32,776 nt of DNA from the NCBI GenBank assembly GCA_009773495.1, contig WSXW01000019.1, forward strand, positions 1 to 32,776. The letters run 5' to 3'. This DNA is from Bacillota bacterium. Lineage in GTDB: Bacteria > Bacillota > UBA994. Each line of letters begins with the position of its first letter. Position 1 is the stretch's first letter. Below, one piece after another: positions 5,778-13,291 of the stretch. The position numbers and the translations under genes are program-made. The notes below the pieces were generated by a model, which ran no database searches, was not told the DNA's origin, and saw only the letters and a program-made list of their open reading frames with translations.

Positions 5778-8348
5778 ATGCCCCGTTTGTTTTTATTAGA
5801 TGGACATTCGCTAGCTTTTCGTGCCTTTTACGCCATAGATGTGGTTCTTTCTACAAAGGACGGTAGGCCAACTAATGCTGTCTATGGCTTTGCCCTGATG
5901 ATGAACAAGCTAATAGAGCAGTATCAGCCGGAGTATGTAGTTGCAGCGTTTGATCGGGGTAAGCCTACGATTAGGCTAAAACGATATGCTGAATACAAAG
6001 CCCAGCGCGAGAAGACTCCCCCTGAACTTAGTCTGCAGTTCGACTACATCAAGCAACTGCTTCAGGCCATGGGGGTTCCTATCTACGAGGTAGATGGCCA
6101 TGAGGCAGATGATGTTATCGGTACCCTCAGCCTTTTGGCCGAAGGTGCGGGGATAGATACAGTCATTGTAACTAGTGATCGAGACAGCCTTCAGCTAGTG
6201 AGTCCAAAAGTTAAGGTAATGCTAACCCGCAAGGGTGTAACCGAGATAGAATTGATGGGTGAAGAAGAGGTCTTTGCTAAATATTCACTTAAACCTAAAC
6301 AGTTGATTGACCTCAAAGCTCTTATGGGTGACGCCAGTGACAACATTAAAGGCGTTAGAGGTATTGGCGAAAAGACAGGCTTAGCCTTACTGCAGCAGTT
6401 TGGAACTCTAGAAGAGATTTATAATCGTATTGACGAAGTCACCAAAGCCAGAGTAAAGGAACTGCTTACCGCTGGTGAGGAAGACGCGCAACTAAGCAAG
6501 TATTTGGCCACTATTGTGCGTGACGTGGATCTGGGGTTTGACCTTTCGCAGTTTAAGCGACTTGAGCAAGACACACCAGGACTTGCCAAGGTCTATCGGG
6601 ATCTGGAGCTCCACAGCATGCTCAACCGCCTAGAGCAAGGAGCCATCCTTGGGGAACCTACGTCTCTTCAACAACTAACCCTTGACGTGACAGTGACTAA
6701 AAATATAGACGAAATCGCCAAGAGTTGCCGTGCATTAGTGGCAGGCGAAGATCCCTTGGGAGTGAGTTTTGGCGCAGACTTTGGCATCGCTATAGCACAA
6801 GGCGGTCAGGTTACGGTCTTTAGTCCAGACGATCAAGGTCTAGCCCCAGAGCTATCGCAAATCTTGTCCAGCTCTAGGTTAAAAGTAGTGCGGGGTCATA
6901 AGCAGCTAGAAGTCACGCTACGGCAAAAGGGCCATAGTTTGGGCGAGAACGTTTTTGATGTGGAATTAGCCGCCTACCTGCTTGACCCCAGTCGACTAAG
7001 TTACACGACTAGCGAATTGGCAGAACGTTTCTTGCAGCGGGCGGTTAATGACCAGGCTGGGGAAGCCGCAGCCTTAGTAGACCTTTATCCTGTGCTGTTA
7101 GCCGAGCTAATGGAGAAAGGCGTCGATAGGCTCTACACAGAGGTCGAAGCCCCTCTCAGCCGCGTTTTAGCTTCCATGGAGCTAACGGGAATCGCTGTGG
7201 ATGTAGATGTCCTTAAAGCCATGGAGCAAGGGACGGACAGCAGACTGCGCGTGATAATGGAGAGCATCTATGCCTTAGCAGGTGGGGAGTTTAACATAGC
7301 CTCACCTAAACAGCTCGGGTTTGTCTTGTTTGAGAAACTAGGCCTGCCTATTTTGAAAAAGAATAAGACCGGGTACTCAACTGACGCAGAGGTACTAGAA
7401 GCATTAGCTGATCAACATGAGATAGTAAGTAAAATCTTAGAGTATAGGACGCTAGCCAAGCTTAAGTCTACCTATCTGGAAGGCTTGCAGAAGGTCATCG
7501 ACAAGCATGGCAAGGTCCATACTACCTATAACCAGACTGTGACCGCTACTGGCAGGCTCAGCAGTACCGAACCTAACCTGCAAAACATCCCCATCCGTTT
7601 GGAAGAGGGGAGACTAATTCGACGTGCGTTTAAGCCTTCAGCAGGTTACGATAAAATACTGGCAGTAGATTATTCACAAATAGAACTGCGTATTTTGGCT
7701 CATCTCTCTCGCGACCCTATTCTTACCGAGGCGTTTTGCACTGGGGAAGATATCCACCGACGCACGGCAGCTGAGGTGTTTGGGGTAAATAAGGCAGAGG
7801 TAACACGTGAAATGCGTGACCGAGCCAAGGCAGTTAATTTTGGTATTGTGTACGGCATTAGTGATTACGGACTTTCCCGCGATATTAAAGTCACGCGGGG
7901 AGAAGCGCGGGCTTACATCAGTAACTACTTCGCGAGATACAGCGGTGTTAAATGTTACATCGAGGGGGTTATTGCGGAGGCTAAATCTAAGGGCTATGTG
8001 ACTACTTTGCTCAATCGCCGCAGATACTTGCCCGATATTAACTCCAAGAACTTTAACCTTCGCTCTTTTGCAGAGCGTACGGCGATGAACACACCTATTC
8101 AGGGCACGGCAGCGGACTTAATCAAGCTAGCCATGGTGCGTGTACATGATGAGATAGTGCGACTTAAACTTAAGTCGCGCATGATACTGCAGGTGCACGA
8201 TGAGCTAATCTTTGAAGCCACTGACGATGAACTGCCCCTGCTCAAAAACCTTGTGCGCTCCACCATGGAAAACGCTCTTGAACTAAGCGTGCCACTTACG
8301 GTAGATCTCAAGGTGGGAGATAACTGGTATAACGTAGAGAAAGTGTAA
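5778..8348 (+). CDS. polA: DNA polymerase I
   Basis: At 856 residues it has the normal length. The 5' nuclease domain (about 1-290) shows FLLDGHSLAFRAFYA, HEADDVIGTL, VTSDRDSLQLV and GDASDNIKGVRGIGEKTG. The middle domain (about 305-465) has lost the Asp-x-Glu and other carboxylates of a proofreading 3'-5' exonuclease, as in other Firmicutes and Thermus enzymes, so it should not proofread. The polymerase domain carries motif A (DYSQIELRILAHLSRD, near 630), motif B (RDRAKAVNFGIVYG, near 680) and motif C (VHDE, near 805). It acts in Okazaki-fragment processing and repair. The ATG at 5778 gives MPRLFLLDG and has GAGGAGG upstream; the in-frame ATGs at 5760 and 5763 lie before that site and are unlikely starts. 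It heads the conserved polA-mutM-ytaF-coaE cluster. Confidence 0.97.
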   Translation: MPRLFLLDGHSLAFRAFYAIDVVLSTKDGRPTNAVYGFALMMNKLIEQYQPEYVVAAFDRGKPTIRLKRYAEYKAQREKTPPELSLQFDYIKQLLQAMGVPIYEVDGHEADDVIGTLSLLAEGAGIDTVIVTSDRDSLQLVSPKVKVMLTRKGVTEIELMGEEEVFAKYSLKPKQLIDLKALMGDASDNIKGVRGIGEKTGLALLQQFGTLEEIYNRIDEVTKARVKELLTAGEEDAQLSKYLATIVRDVDLGFDLSQFKRLEQDTPGLAKVYRDLELHSMLNRLEQGAILGEPTSLQQLTLDVTVTKNIDEIAKSCRALVAGEDPLGVSFGADFGIAIAQGGQVTVFSPDDQGLAPELSQILSSSRLKVVRGHKQLEVTLRQKGHSLGENVFDVELAAYLLDPSRLSYTTSELAERFLQRAVNDQAGEAAALVDLYPVLLAELMEKGVDRLYTEVEAPLSRVLASMELTGIAVDVDVLKAMEQGTDSRLRVIMESIYALAGGEFNIASPKQLGFVLFEKLGLPILKKNKTGYSTDAEVLEALADQHEIVSKILEYRTLAKLKSTYLEGLQKVIDKHGKVHTTYNQTVTATGRLSSTEPNLQNIPIRLEEGRLIRRAFKPSAGYDKILAVDYSQIELRILAHLSRDPILTEAFCTGEDIHRRTAAEVFGVNKAEVTREMRDRAKAVNFGIVYGISDYGLSRDIKVTRGEARAYISNYFARYSGVKCYIEGVIAEAKSKGYVTTLLNRRRYLPDINSKNFNLRSFAERTAMNTPIQGTAADLIKLAMVRVHDEIVRLKLKSRMILQVHDELIFEATDDELPLLKNLVRSTMENALELSVPLTVDLKVGDNWYNVEKV

Positions 8349-8457
8349 TTGTCGAGCGCTAGTCGCTAGTCGCTTGGGGATTGCCGCCGGCCCCCAGCCC
8401 CCAGCAGCAGGCAAAGCTGGTACCAGGAACTAGGACCTAGGAACGCTCACGCCATTG
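8349..8457. other. Intergenic stretch with short tandem words
   Basis: Between polA and mutM there are short repeated words: GCTAGTC twice in tandem (near 8359-8373), CCCCCAG twice (near 8393-8405), and the palindrome-like AACTAGGACCTAGG near 8429-8442. No terminator with a T-run is visible, so polA and mutM may be co-transcribed. Confidence 0.4.
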
Positions 8458-8472
8458 AAAGGAGCCTCCCCC

Positions 8473-9297
8473 ATGCCGGAATTGCCAGAAGTAGAAACAG
8501 TCCGTCGTAGCCTACTAGCCTGCCTAAAGGATCTGTCAGTTACGGCAGTGAGTGTTCGTATGCCTAAGCTTATTCAGAACTTGACGGCTGAGGAATTTAC
8601 GCAGGCCATGATTGGCCGGACTGTGCGCGACATCAAGCGTCGTGGTAAGTACTTGATGGTGCGCCTCTCCGGCGAATACACTCTAGTGATTCACCTGCGC
8701 ATGACAGGTCAGCTTCGCTATAGTGATCCAGACGTCCCAGAGCTTCCGCATACGCATATCGTTATTTATCTCTCAGATGGTAAGGAACTCCGTTATACGG
8801 ACATACGACAGTTTGGGTTTTGGTTCTTAGCTCCGGATGATGTAATCGAACAGGTTTCCCGTATTGCAGCTTTGGGACCTGAACCTTTAGAAGATTCGCT
8901 GACATTAGAGTTGTTTTCTTCCCTTATCGTAGGGAAGAAAGGGCGCATCAAAGCTTTACTGTTGAACCAGCAGTTTGTGGCGGGGGTAGGTAATATCTAC
9001 GCAGATGAAGCTCTGTTTTGCGCTGGTATCCACCCTGAGCGCAAGGCAGATACACTTACCAGCGCAGAGATAGCGTCCCTATATTGTTCTTTGCGCAAGG
9101 TCTTAGCCCAAGGCGTATGCATGCGTGGAACTAGCTTTAGCGATTACGTCGATGGTTTAGGTGAGAGAGGCAGCTTCCAGCATGAACTCAAGGTATACGG
9201 GCGAGCAGAAGAACTTTGCTCAGTATGCGGCACACCCATTGCCCGCTTGGTGGTTGCAGGGCGAGGCACACACATTTGCCCTAATTGCCAGAAGTAG
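8473..9297 (+). CDS. mutM: Formamidopyrimidine-DNA glycosylase
   Basis: The protein begins MPELPEVETVRRSL, with Pro2 the catalytic nucleophile and Glu3 the conserved acid. Mid-protein landmarks are KRRGKYLMVRL, HLRMTGQL, and NQQFVAGVGNIYADEALF with the H2TH helices. The C-terminus is a four-Cys zinc finger (CSVC then CPNC). At 274 residues it is full length. It removes 8-oxoguanine and formamidopyrimidines and nicks the strand. The ATG at 8473 is chosen because Pro must be residue 2; AAAGGAG lies 8 bases upstream at 8458-8464. A longer reading from 8455 would mask the catalytic Pro. Confidence 0.97.
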   Translation: MPELPEVETVRRSLLACLKDLSVTAVSVRMPKLIQNLTAEEFTQAMIGRTVRDIKRRGKYLMVRLSGEYTLVIHLRMTGQLRYSDPDVPELPHTHIVIYLSDGKELRYTDIRQFGFWFLAPDDVIEQVSRIAALGPEPLEDSLTLELFSSLIVGKKGRIKALLLNQQFVAGVGNIYADEALFCAGIHPERKADTLTSAEIASLYCSLRKVLAQGVCMRGTSFSDYVDGLGERGSFQHELKVYGRAEELCSVCGTPIARLVVAGRGTHICPNCQK

Positions 9298-9308
9298 ACT
9301 CACCCTAG

Positions 9309-9355
9309 CCTCCCACATGCCATACAATGCATAGACGCATTGTATGGTTGGGAGG
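9309..9355 (+). promoter_or_regulatory. Hairpin that pairs with the ytaF ribosome binding site
   Basis: CCTCCCA (9309-9315) can pair with TGGGAGG (9349-9355), which is the ytaF Shine-Dalgarno. Inside this, CCATACAATGC (9320-9330) and GCATTGTATGG (9337-9347) form a perfect 11-bp stem with a 6-base loop. The ATG of ytaF is 7 bases beyond. The folded form should limit translation initiation. There is no T-run, so it is not a terminator. Confidence 0.6.
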
Positions 9356-9362
9356 TACATTA

Positions 9363-9992
9363 ATGGAGTGGGTGACAATTTTCGCCCTAGCGCTTACTGT
9401 GAGCCTAGACGGGTTTGCGGCCGGAGTTGCGTATGGAACAAGAAAAATTAAACTGCCGGTCTTGGCAATATGCCTAATCAGTATAACCTCGGCTGTGACC
9501 ATGTACATATCAATGTCCATTGGTAGCGTGCTCCGCGACATAATCCCCGAGCAAGTTGCTAGCATTCTTGGTGCGGTGCTCCTTATATCGCTTGGAGCCT
9601 ATTTCGTTCAGCAGCAGTGCAAGTCTCCTAGCAAAGTATCTGAGGCAGAAAGGGACATTCTGCACTTTCGGATAGCATCCATGGGATTGGTTATTCGGGT
9701 ATGGCACGACCCCTTACTTGCAGATAGTGACAAGTCAGGTAGTATTAACTCTGGTGAGGCAATCGTGCTAGGCATAGCCTTGGCTCTCGATGCTTTTGGT
9801 TCAGGTCTTGGGGCTGCCATGACTGGACTACCACCGTTAACAACTGCCATGAGCATTGGTCTCTCCAAATTCATCCTCGTAAACCTTGGGTTGTCTGCTG
9901 GGGGGGCATTAGCGAGTGTAATATCGCCCAAGAGTACGTCTTTACTCCCGGGTCTGTTACTAATAGTTTTGGGAGTAGGGCATTTGTTGTAA
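9363..9992 (+). CDS. ytaF: YtaF, MntP-family sporulation membrane protein
   Basis: This membrane protein of 209 residues has about six hydrophobic helices in two halves, each opening with the family's LxLDxF/A signature (ALTVSLDGFAAGVAYG at the start and IALALDAFGSGLGAAMTG in the second half). Between the halves lies DSDKSGSINSGEA, an Asp-rich loop like a calcium site and typical of YtaF. The protein is a distant relative of the MntP manganese exporter, and YtaF itself is linked to sporulation. Its transported substrate is not established. The ATG at 9363 is chosen for GGGAGG at 9350-9355; earlier in-frame ATGs lie in the hairpin. Gene order mutM-ytaF-coaE matches Bacillus. Confidence 0.9.
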   Translation: MEWVTIFALALTVSLDGFAAGVAYGTRKIKLPVLAICLISITSAVTMYISMSIGSVLRDIIPEQVASILGAVLLISLGAYFVQQQCKSPSKVSEAERDILHFRIASMGLVIRVWHDPLLADSDKSGSINSGEAIVLGIALALDAFGSGLGAAMTGLPPLTTAMSIGLSKFILVNLGLSAGGALASVISPKSTSLLPGLLLIVLGVGHLL

Positions 9993-10006
9993 GAAAGGAG
10001 CTTATC

Positions 10007-10615
10007 ATGACTACTCTAATCGGTCTGACCGGAGGCATAGGGTCGGGGAAATCGACTGTATCTAATATGCTCAAGGAACTTGGTGTAAAAGTGATCGACG
10101 CCGATCAAGTGGGGCGTGAACTCATGGAACCCGGGCACGAGGTCTACTCTCAAGTAGTAAATCATTTTGGGCCATCAATTCTTTGTGCAGATGGAACCCT
10201 TGATCGCTCTAAGCTAGGTGCAATGGTCTTTGGCTATCAACACAAACTCGAAAAGCTTGAGTCTCTCACTCATCCTGCTATTATCTCGGAGATGGATCGG
10301 AGATTTCAAGAGTACAGTGACCAGGGTGAGCGCTTGGTAGCGTTTGAAGTTCCTCTCTTGATAGAAAAGAATATGCAGCATTTAGTAGACGAAATATGGC
10401 TAGTAATCTGCTCTGAAGACACCCAACTTAAGAGAGTGATGGCACGCGGCTTTAGCGAGTCGGATGCCCGTACCCGTATCGTTGCACAAATGCCACTAAA
10501 GGATAAAATAAAATATGCCGACAGAATTATCGATACTGACGGCACACTACAGTTCACACGTATTCAGGTAATTAGGTATTGGAGTAGTGTATGCGGATGC
10601 ATTTTAGAGGGCTAG
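10007..10615 (+). CDS. coaE: Dephospho-CoA kinase
   Basis: The P-loop GLTGGIGSGKST (residues 6-17) and IDADQVGRELMEPG (the CoA-binding Asp-Ala-Asp region) identify CoaE, which performs the last step of coenzyme A synthesis. The lid region ARGFSESDARTRIVAQMP and the RIIDTDGTL segment near the end are also typical. At 202 residues it is full length. AAAGGAG precedes the ATG by 7 bases. Its last 25 bases overlap the next gene, so the two are probably translated together. Confidence 0.96.
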   Translation: MTTLIGLTGGIGSGKSTVSNMLKELGVKVIDADQVGRELMEPGHEVYSQVVNHFGPSILCADGTLDRSKLGAMVFGYQHKLEKLESLTHPAIISEMDRRFQEYSDQGERLVAFEVPLLIEKNMQHLVDEIWLVICSEDTQLKRVMARGFSESDARTRIVAQMPLKDKIKYADRIIDTDGTLQFTRIQVIRYWSSVCGCILEG

Positions 10616-11169
10616 CATGGTCTTTAAAAACTTTGGTCGGTCTTCTACTGCTAGTTCTTTTAGTAATTGTGGTTGCACCTACGTTCTGGCGCATCCTCTA
10701 TCCTTTACCATATCGTGCCGTTATTGAGAAGTACGCGGTTGCCAACAATTTAGACCCTCGCTTAGTTGCCGCGGTAATCAAGGTGGAGAGCAACTTTAGG
10801 TCTGGCGCTACATCCCCTAAGGACGCGCGAGGTCTAATGCAGGTGTTGCCTACTACAGGAGCATGGATCGCCACAGAAATTGGCCTGCCCAATTATAACG
10901 ATGCGATACTCTATGACCCTGAGGTGAATATCAGACTAGGCTGCTGGTACTTAAATAACTTGGTTACGCAATTTGGAGGGCAAATGCCCGTAGCCCTTGC
11001 CTCCTATAACGGCGGACGCGGCAATGTGCAAAACTGGCTTACCACTGGCATCTGGACAGGTAAAGAGGCAGATATAACGCAGATTCCTTTCGCGGAAACA
11101 CGCGGGTATGTGTGGAAAGTATTGCGGGTCTATGCAGTTTACCAGGAGCTATATCCCCTTAGTCGTTAA
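10591..11169 (+). CDS. Membrane-anchored lytic transglycosylase (SLT domain)
   Basis: A membrane anchor (residues about 13-33) is followed by an SLT/goose-lysozyme-type domain. The catalytic Glu is in AAVIKVESNFRSGA; ARGLMQVLPTTG, NIRLGCWYLNNL and ALASYNGGRGNVQNW are the family's other motifs. It cleaves peptidoglycan glycan strands with formation of anhydro ends. At 192 residues it is a minimal enzyme. It overlaps coaE by 25 bases, an arrangement seen in several Clostridia, and its last 11 bases overlap the convergent peptidase gene. The start at 10591 follows GGAG, with a second ATG two codons later. Confidence 0.92.
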   Translation: MRMHFRGLAWSLKTLVGLLLLVLLVIVVAPTFWRILYPLPYRAVIEKYAVANNLDPRLVAAVIKVESNFRSGATSPKDARGLMQVLPTTGAWIATEIGLPNYNDAILYDPEVNIRLGCWYLNNLVTQFGGQMPVALASYNGGRGNVQNWLTTGIWTGKEADITQIPFAETRGYVWKVLRVYAVYQELYPLSR

Positions 11170-12559
11170 ACCAAGGATAAAACCAGCTCTCAAGATTTTG
11201 ACCATAAGCCTCACTGGCGAGCCTGATAAGACCGTTCTTATCAAGCTCGCTATCTTTATACTCAGCGTAAAGTGACTGGGTAAACAACCGATACTTGTCT
11301 GCTCCCATCAGCTTGAATAAATCGTATTGCATAAGGCTACTGCGTCTATAGTTCACGCGATAGTAATGGGACCAATCTGTATAGATATCGAGCGACTGGC
11401 CGAGGCGAACATCAGGGTGTGTTTTCAACAACGGCGCGAGCGCCATACGTTCCTTAGCGTAATGAGAGTCTAACTCGCTGCCCTGCAGGTAACGCTGCTG
11501 AAAAAATGTCGCCAGCCCTTCGTCAATCCAAGAGTCAGTGACTTGGTTGTTGCCAATGATAGCGTAAAACCACTGGTGGGCTAGCTCATGCAACATAGTA
11601 GATCTGACACTGTAGTAGTTTTGCAAGGTAGCGTCGCTCAGCAACACTACTCCAGGGTACTCCATGCCTCCTAAAAACCAACCGGTCTGGACGAAACGCA
11701 GGCTAGGATAAGAATATGGCCCCACTTCGGCGGTAAAGTAATCTATCATGTCCTCAAGCTCATCAAGTAAGCTGTTTACTGTGTTGGGTGGAGCGTTATA
11801 CGTATAGAAGCTCAGCTCTACCCCCTGGCGAGAGGTACGAACCGCTTGGGTGTAAGCAGGACCTATAGCAATGGCAAATTCACGAATGTTTTTAGCTACA
11901 ACGGTAAAGGTAGAATTGGTTTTGTGCAACACCCCAGGACCAACAAGGGTATAGCCTGGAGGAACTTCAATATTTATAGTAAAGTCAGCTACTTGGTTGT
12001 GAAAGGGGTCACCAGCGGGGTAGTATGGGTAGGTTAGCCACGTTTGTCCTTCACGCACTGCTAAGAGCGGCAGCCAATTACCCGCCCACACGGCATCTTT
12101 GTTGGACCCATTGCGGTGGCTAATCTTAGGCACCGTTACGGTATAATCCATAGTTACTTCCACAGGGCGGTTGCTAAGTACATTGCTCCGAGGCATAATT
12201 GTTAGTGCGGTGCCAACGAGGACGAAATCAGCAAGCACACCGTTTACGCGAACGTCGGACACGGCGACGCTTCCCAAAGACTCACCTTGATAAAAAACTC
12301 GTTCCTTAAATTGCGGGAACACAAAAATGCCGTTTATTCCTTGCTCATATGCGTTTGCGTATACTGTGAAAACAATTTGCTCGTAGTCTCCCGGAGGTAA
12401 TTTGTAGTTTAGCTTTGCACTCAAACTGCGTTGTGCAGGGTCGAAGATAACATCAGCGCTATAAAGTGGACGTTCAATTGTGTCGCGAATTTCTTTCGCG
12501 GGTAGTACGACCAGTATTAGTAGCAATAATGTGAGCATTACAACTGCTAGTTTGCGCAT
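11159..12559 (-). CDS. M1-family (gluzincin) metallopeptidase, secreted or membrane-anchored
   Basis: The N-terminal hydrophobic segment (about 5-20) acts as a signal or anchor. The zinc motif is complete: HELAHQW near residue 325, with the third ligand Glu in WIDEGLATFF 18 residues on. The upstream GGMEYPGVVLL is the GxMEN-type exopeptidase motif, here with Tyr in place of Asn. The first 200 residues are beta-rich, as in the M1 N-terminal domain. At 466 residues it lacks the large C-terminal helical domain of full-size M1 enzymes. It is probably an outside aminopeptidase. GGAGG lies 7 bases before the ATG. Confidence 0.88.
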   Translation of the reverse strand: MRKLAVVMLTLLLLILVVLPAKEIRDTIERPLYSADVIFDPAQRSLSAKLNYKLPPGDYEQIVFTVYANAYEQGINGIFVFPQFKERVFYQGESLGSVAVSDVRVNGVLADFVLVGTALTIMPRSNVLSNRPVEVTMDYTVTVPKISHRNGSNKDAVWAGNWLPLLAVREGQTWLTYPYYPAGDPFHNQVADFTINIEVPPGYTLVGPGVLHKTNSTFTVVAKNIREFAIAIGPAYTQAVRTSRQGVELSFYTYNAPPNTVNSLLDELEDMIDYFTAEVGPYSYPSLRFVQTGWFLGGMEYPGVVLLSDATLQNYYSVRSTMLHELAHQWFYAIIGNNQVTDSWIDEGLATFFQQRYLQGSELDSHYAKERMALAPLLKTHPDVRLGQSLDIYTDWSHYYRVNYRRSSLMQYDLFKLMGADKYRLFTQSLYAEYKDSELDKNGLIRLASEAYGQNLESWFYPWFND

Positions 12560-12604
12560 ACTCTACCTCCGAACATTTACAAAATTTTCTCTGGTGCGTC
12601 AGTA

Positions 12605-12633
12605 TTGACACAAGTTATCGTTCCGAGTAAGAT
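12605..12633 (+). promoter_or_regulatory. Sigma-A promoter of the tRNA-Leu pair
   Basis: TTGACA (12605-12610) and TAAGAT (12628-12633) with a 17-base spacer, 27 bases before the first tRNA. Confidence 0.65.
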
Positions 12634-12659
12634 AGATATCGACGGTTGCGACAACCAAT

Positions 12660-12745
12660 GCCGAAGTGGTGGAATGGCAGACGCGCTGCGTTCAGGGCGC
12701 AGTGGGTGAAAACCCGTGTGGGTTCAAGTCCCACCTTCGGCACCA
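12660..12745 (+). tRNA. tRNA-Leu (anticodon CAG)
   Basis: Acceptor stem GCCGAAG/CTTCGGC, anticodon loop TTCAGGG between CTGCG and CGCAG, a long variable arm, T-loop GTTCAAGTC and encoded CCA. It reads CUG codons. The acceptor stem is identical to that of the CAA isoacceptor at 694-778. Confidence 0.96.
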
Positions 12746-12770
12746 CTTCCTTATAACATCCTATCCAAAT

Positions 12771-12853
12771 GTCCGAGTGGCGGAACTGGCAGACGCGTAC
12801 GTTTGAGGGGCGTATGGGCAACCGTGTGGGTTCAAGTCCCACCTCGGACACCA
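12771..12853 (+). tRNA. tRNA-Leu (anticodon GAG)
   Basis: Acceptor stem GTCCGAG/CTCGGAC, anticodon loop TTGAGGG, a long variable arm, T-loop GTTCAAGTC and encoded CCA. It reads CUC/CUU codons and lies 25 bases after the CAG isoacceptor, in the same transcript. Confidence 0.96.
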
Positions 12854-12861
12854 TGATTTAC

Positions 12862-12889
12862 AAAACCACAGCTTAGGCTGTGGTTTTTT
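12862..12889 (+). terminator. Intrinsic terminator of the tRNA-Leu pair
   Basis: AAAACCACAGC-TTAG-GCTGTGGTTTT with a T6 run. Confidence 0.95.
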
Positions 12890-13291
12890 GCATTGACGCC
12901 TTCTTTCACTATTGTATCATAATCCTCAACTGTCTCGTTCCAATCAGCTTATTATGACTATCTGTAGATTCTTTGTTTGAAACCTGAATTCCGCATTAAA
13001 TTAGCGTAAGTTTCGATAGATTTTAAGATGTCATCGGTCGCATTGAAGGCAGAAAGAATCAATTTTTGTTCCTTTGTAGCATCAGTCTGCCGCTTGCGCC
13101 GTAGTATTCAAAATACTTGTCAACACAGTAGATGTCCAGGGTTGGTAGCTAAGCTTTTGGCGAAGAAAAAGGGAAACTAAGCGTATTGTCGACTAATGTC
13201 ACATATACTCGAAAAGTTTTAGTCACTTAACTCACCGCGGTAGCAGGAGTAGTTTGTTCATTTGTCGTAGTTCACACCGAGGTGATTAGTC
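12890..13291. other. Gene-poor stretch after the tRNA pair
   Basis: About 400 bases, AT-richer than its surroundings, without an intact gene. It contains the decayed reading-frame remnant on the minus strand listed separately and otherwise nothing I recognise. There is no integrase, direct repeat of a tRNA 3' end, or other sign of an integrated element. Confidence 0.5.
12958..13148 (-). pseudogene. Frameshifted remnant of an unidentified gene
   Basis: Two neighbouring minus-strand frames encode protein-like sequence that joins only with a frameshift. The first reads TLDIYCVDKYFEYYGA and then meets a stop. The second, shifted by one base near 13105, reads TDATKEQKLILSAFNATDDI, then a Leu-Lys-Ser-Ile-Glu-Thr-Tyr helix, and stops at 12958. 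Stops precede both. Amphipathic, charged composition argues that this was once a gene. I do not recognise the family. Confidence 0.35.

Noticed and set aside
12615-12854. Minus-strand open frame of 79 codons
   Set aside because: It is the antisense reading of the two tRNA-Leu genes, giving the familiar VGLEPTR artefact.
12660-13291. tRNA-Leu pair as an integration site of a genomic island
   Set aside because: No integrase, no repeated tRNA 3' end and no mobile-element genes are seen nearby.
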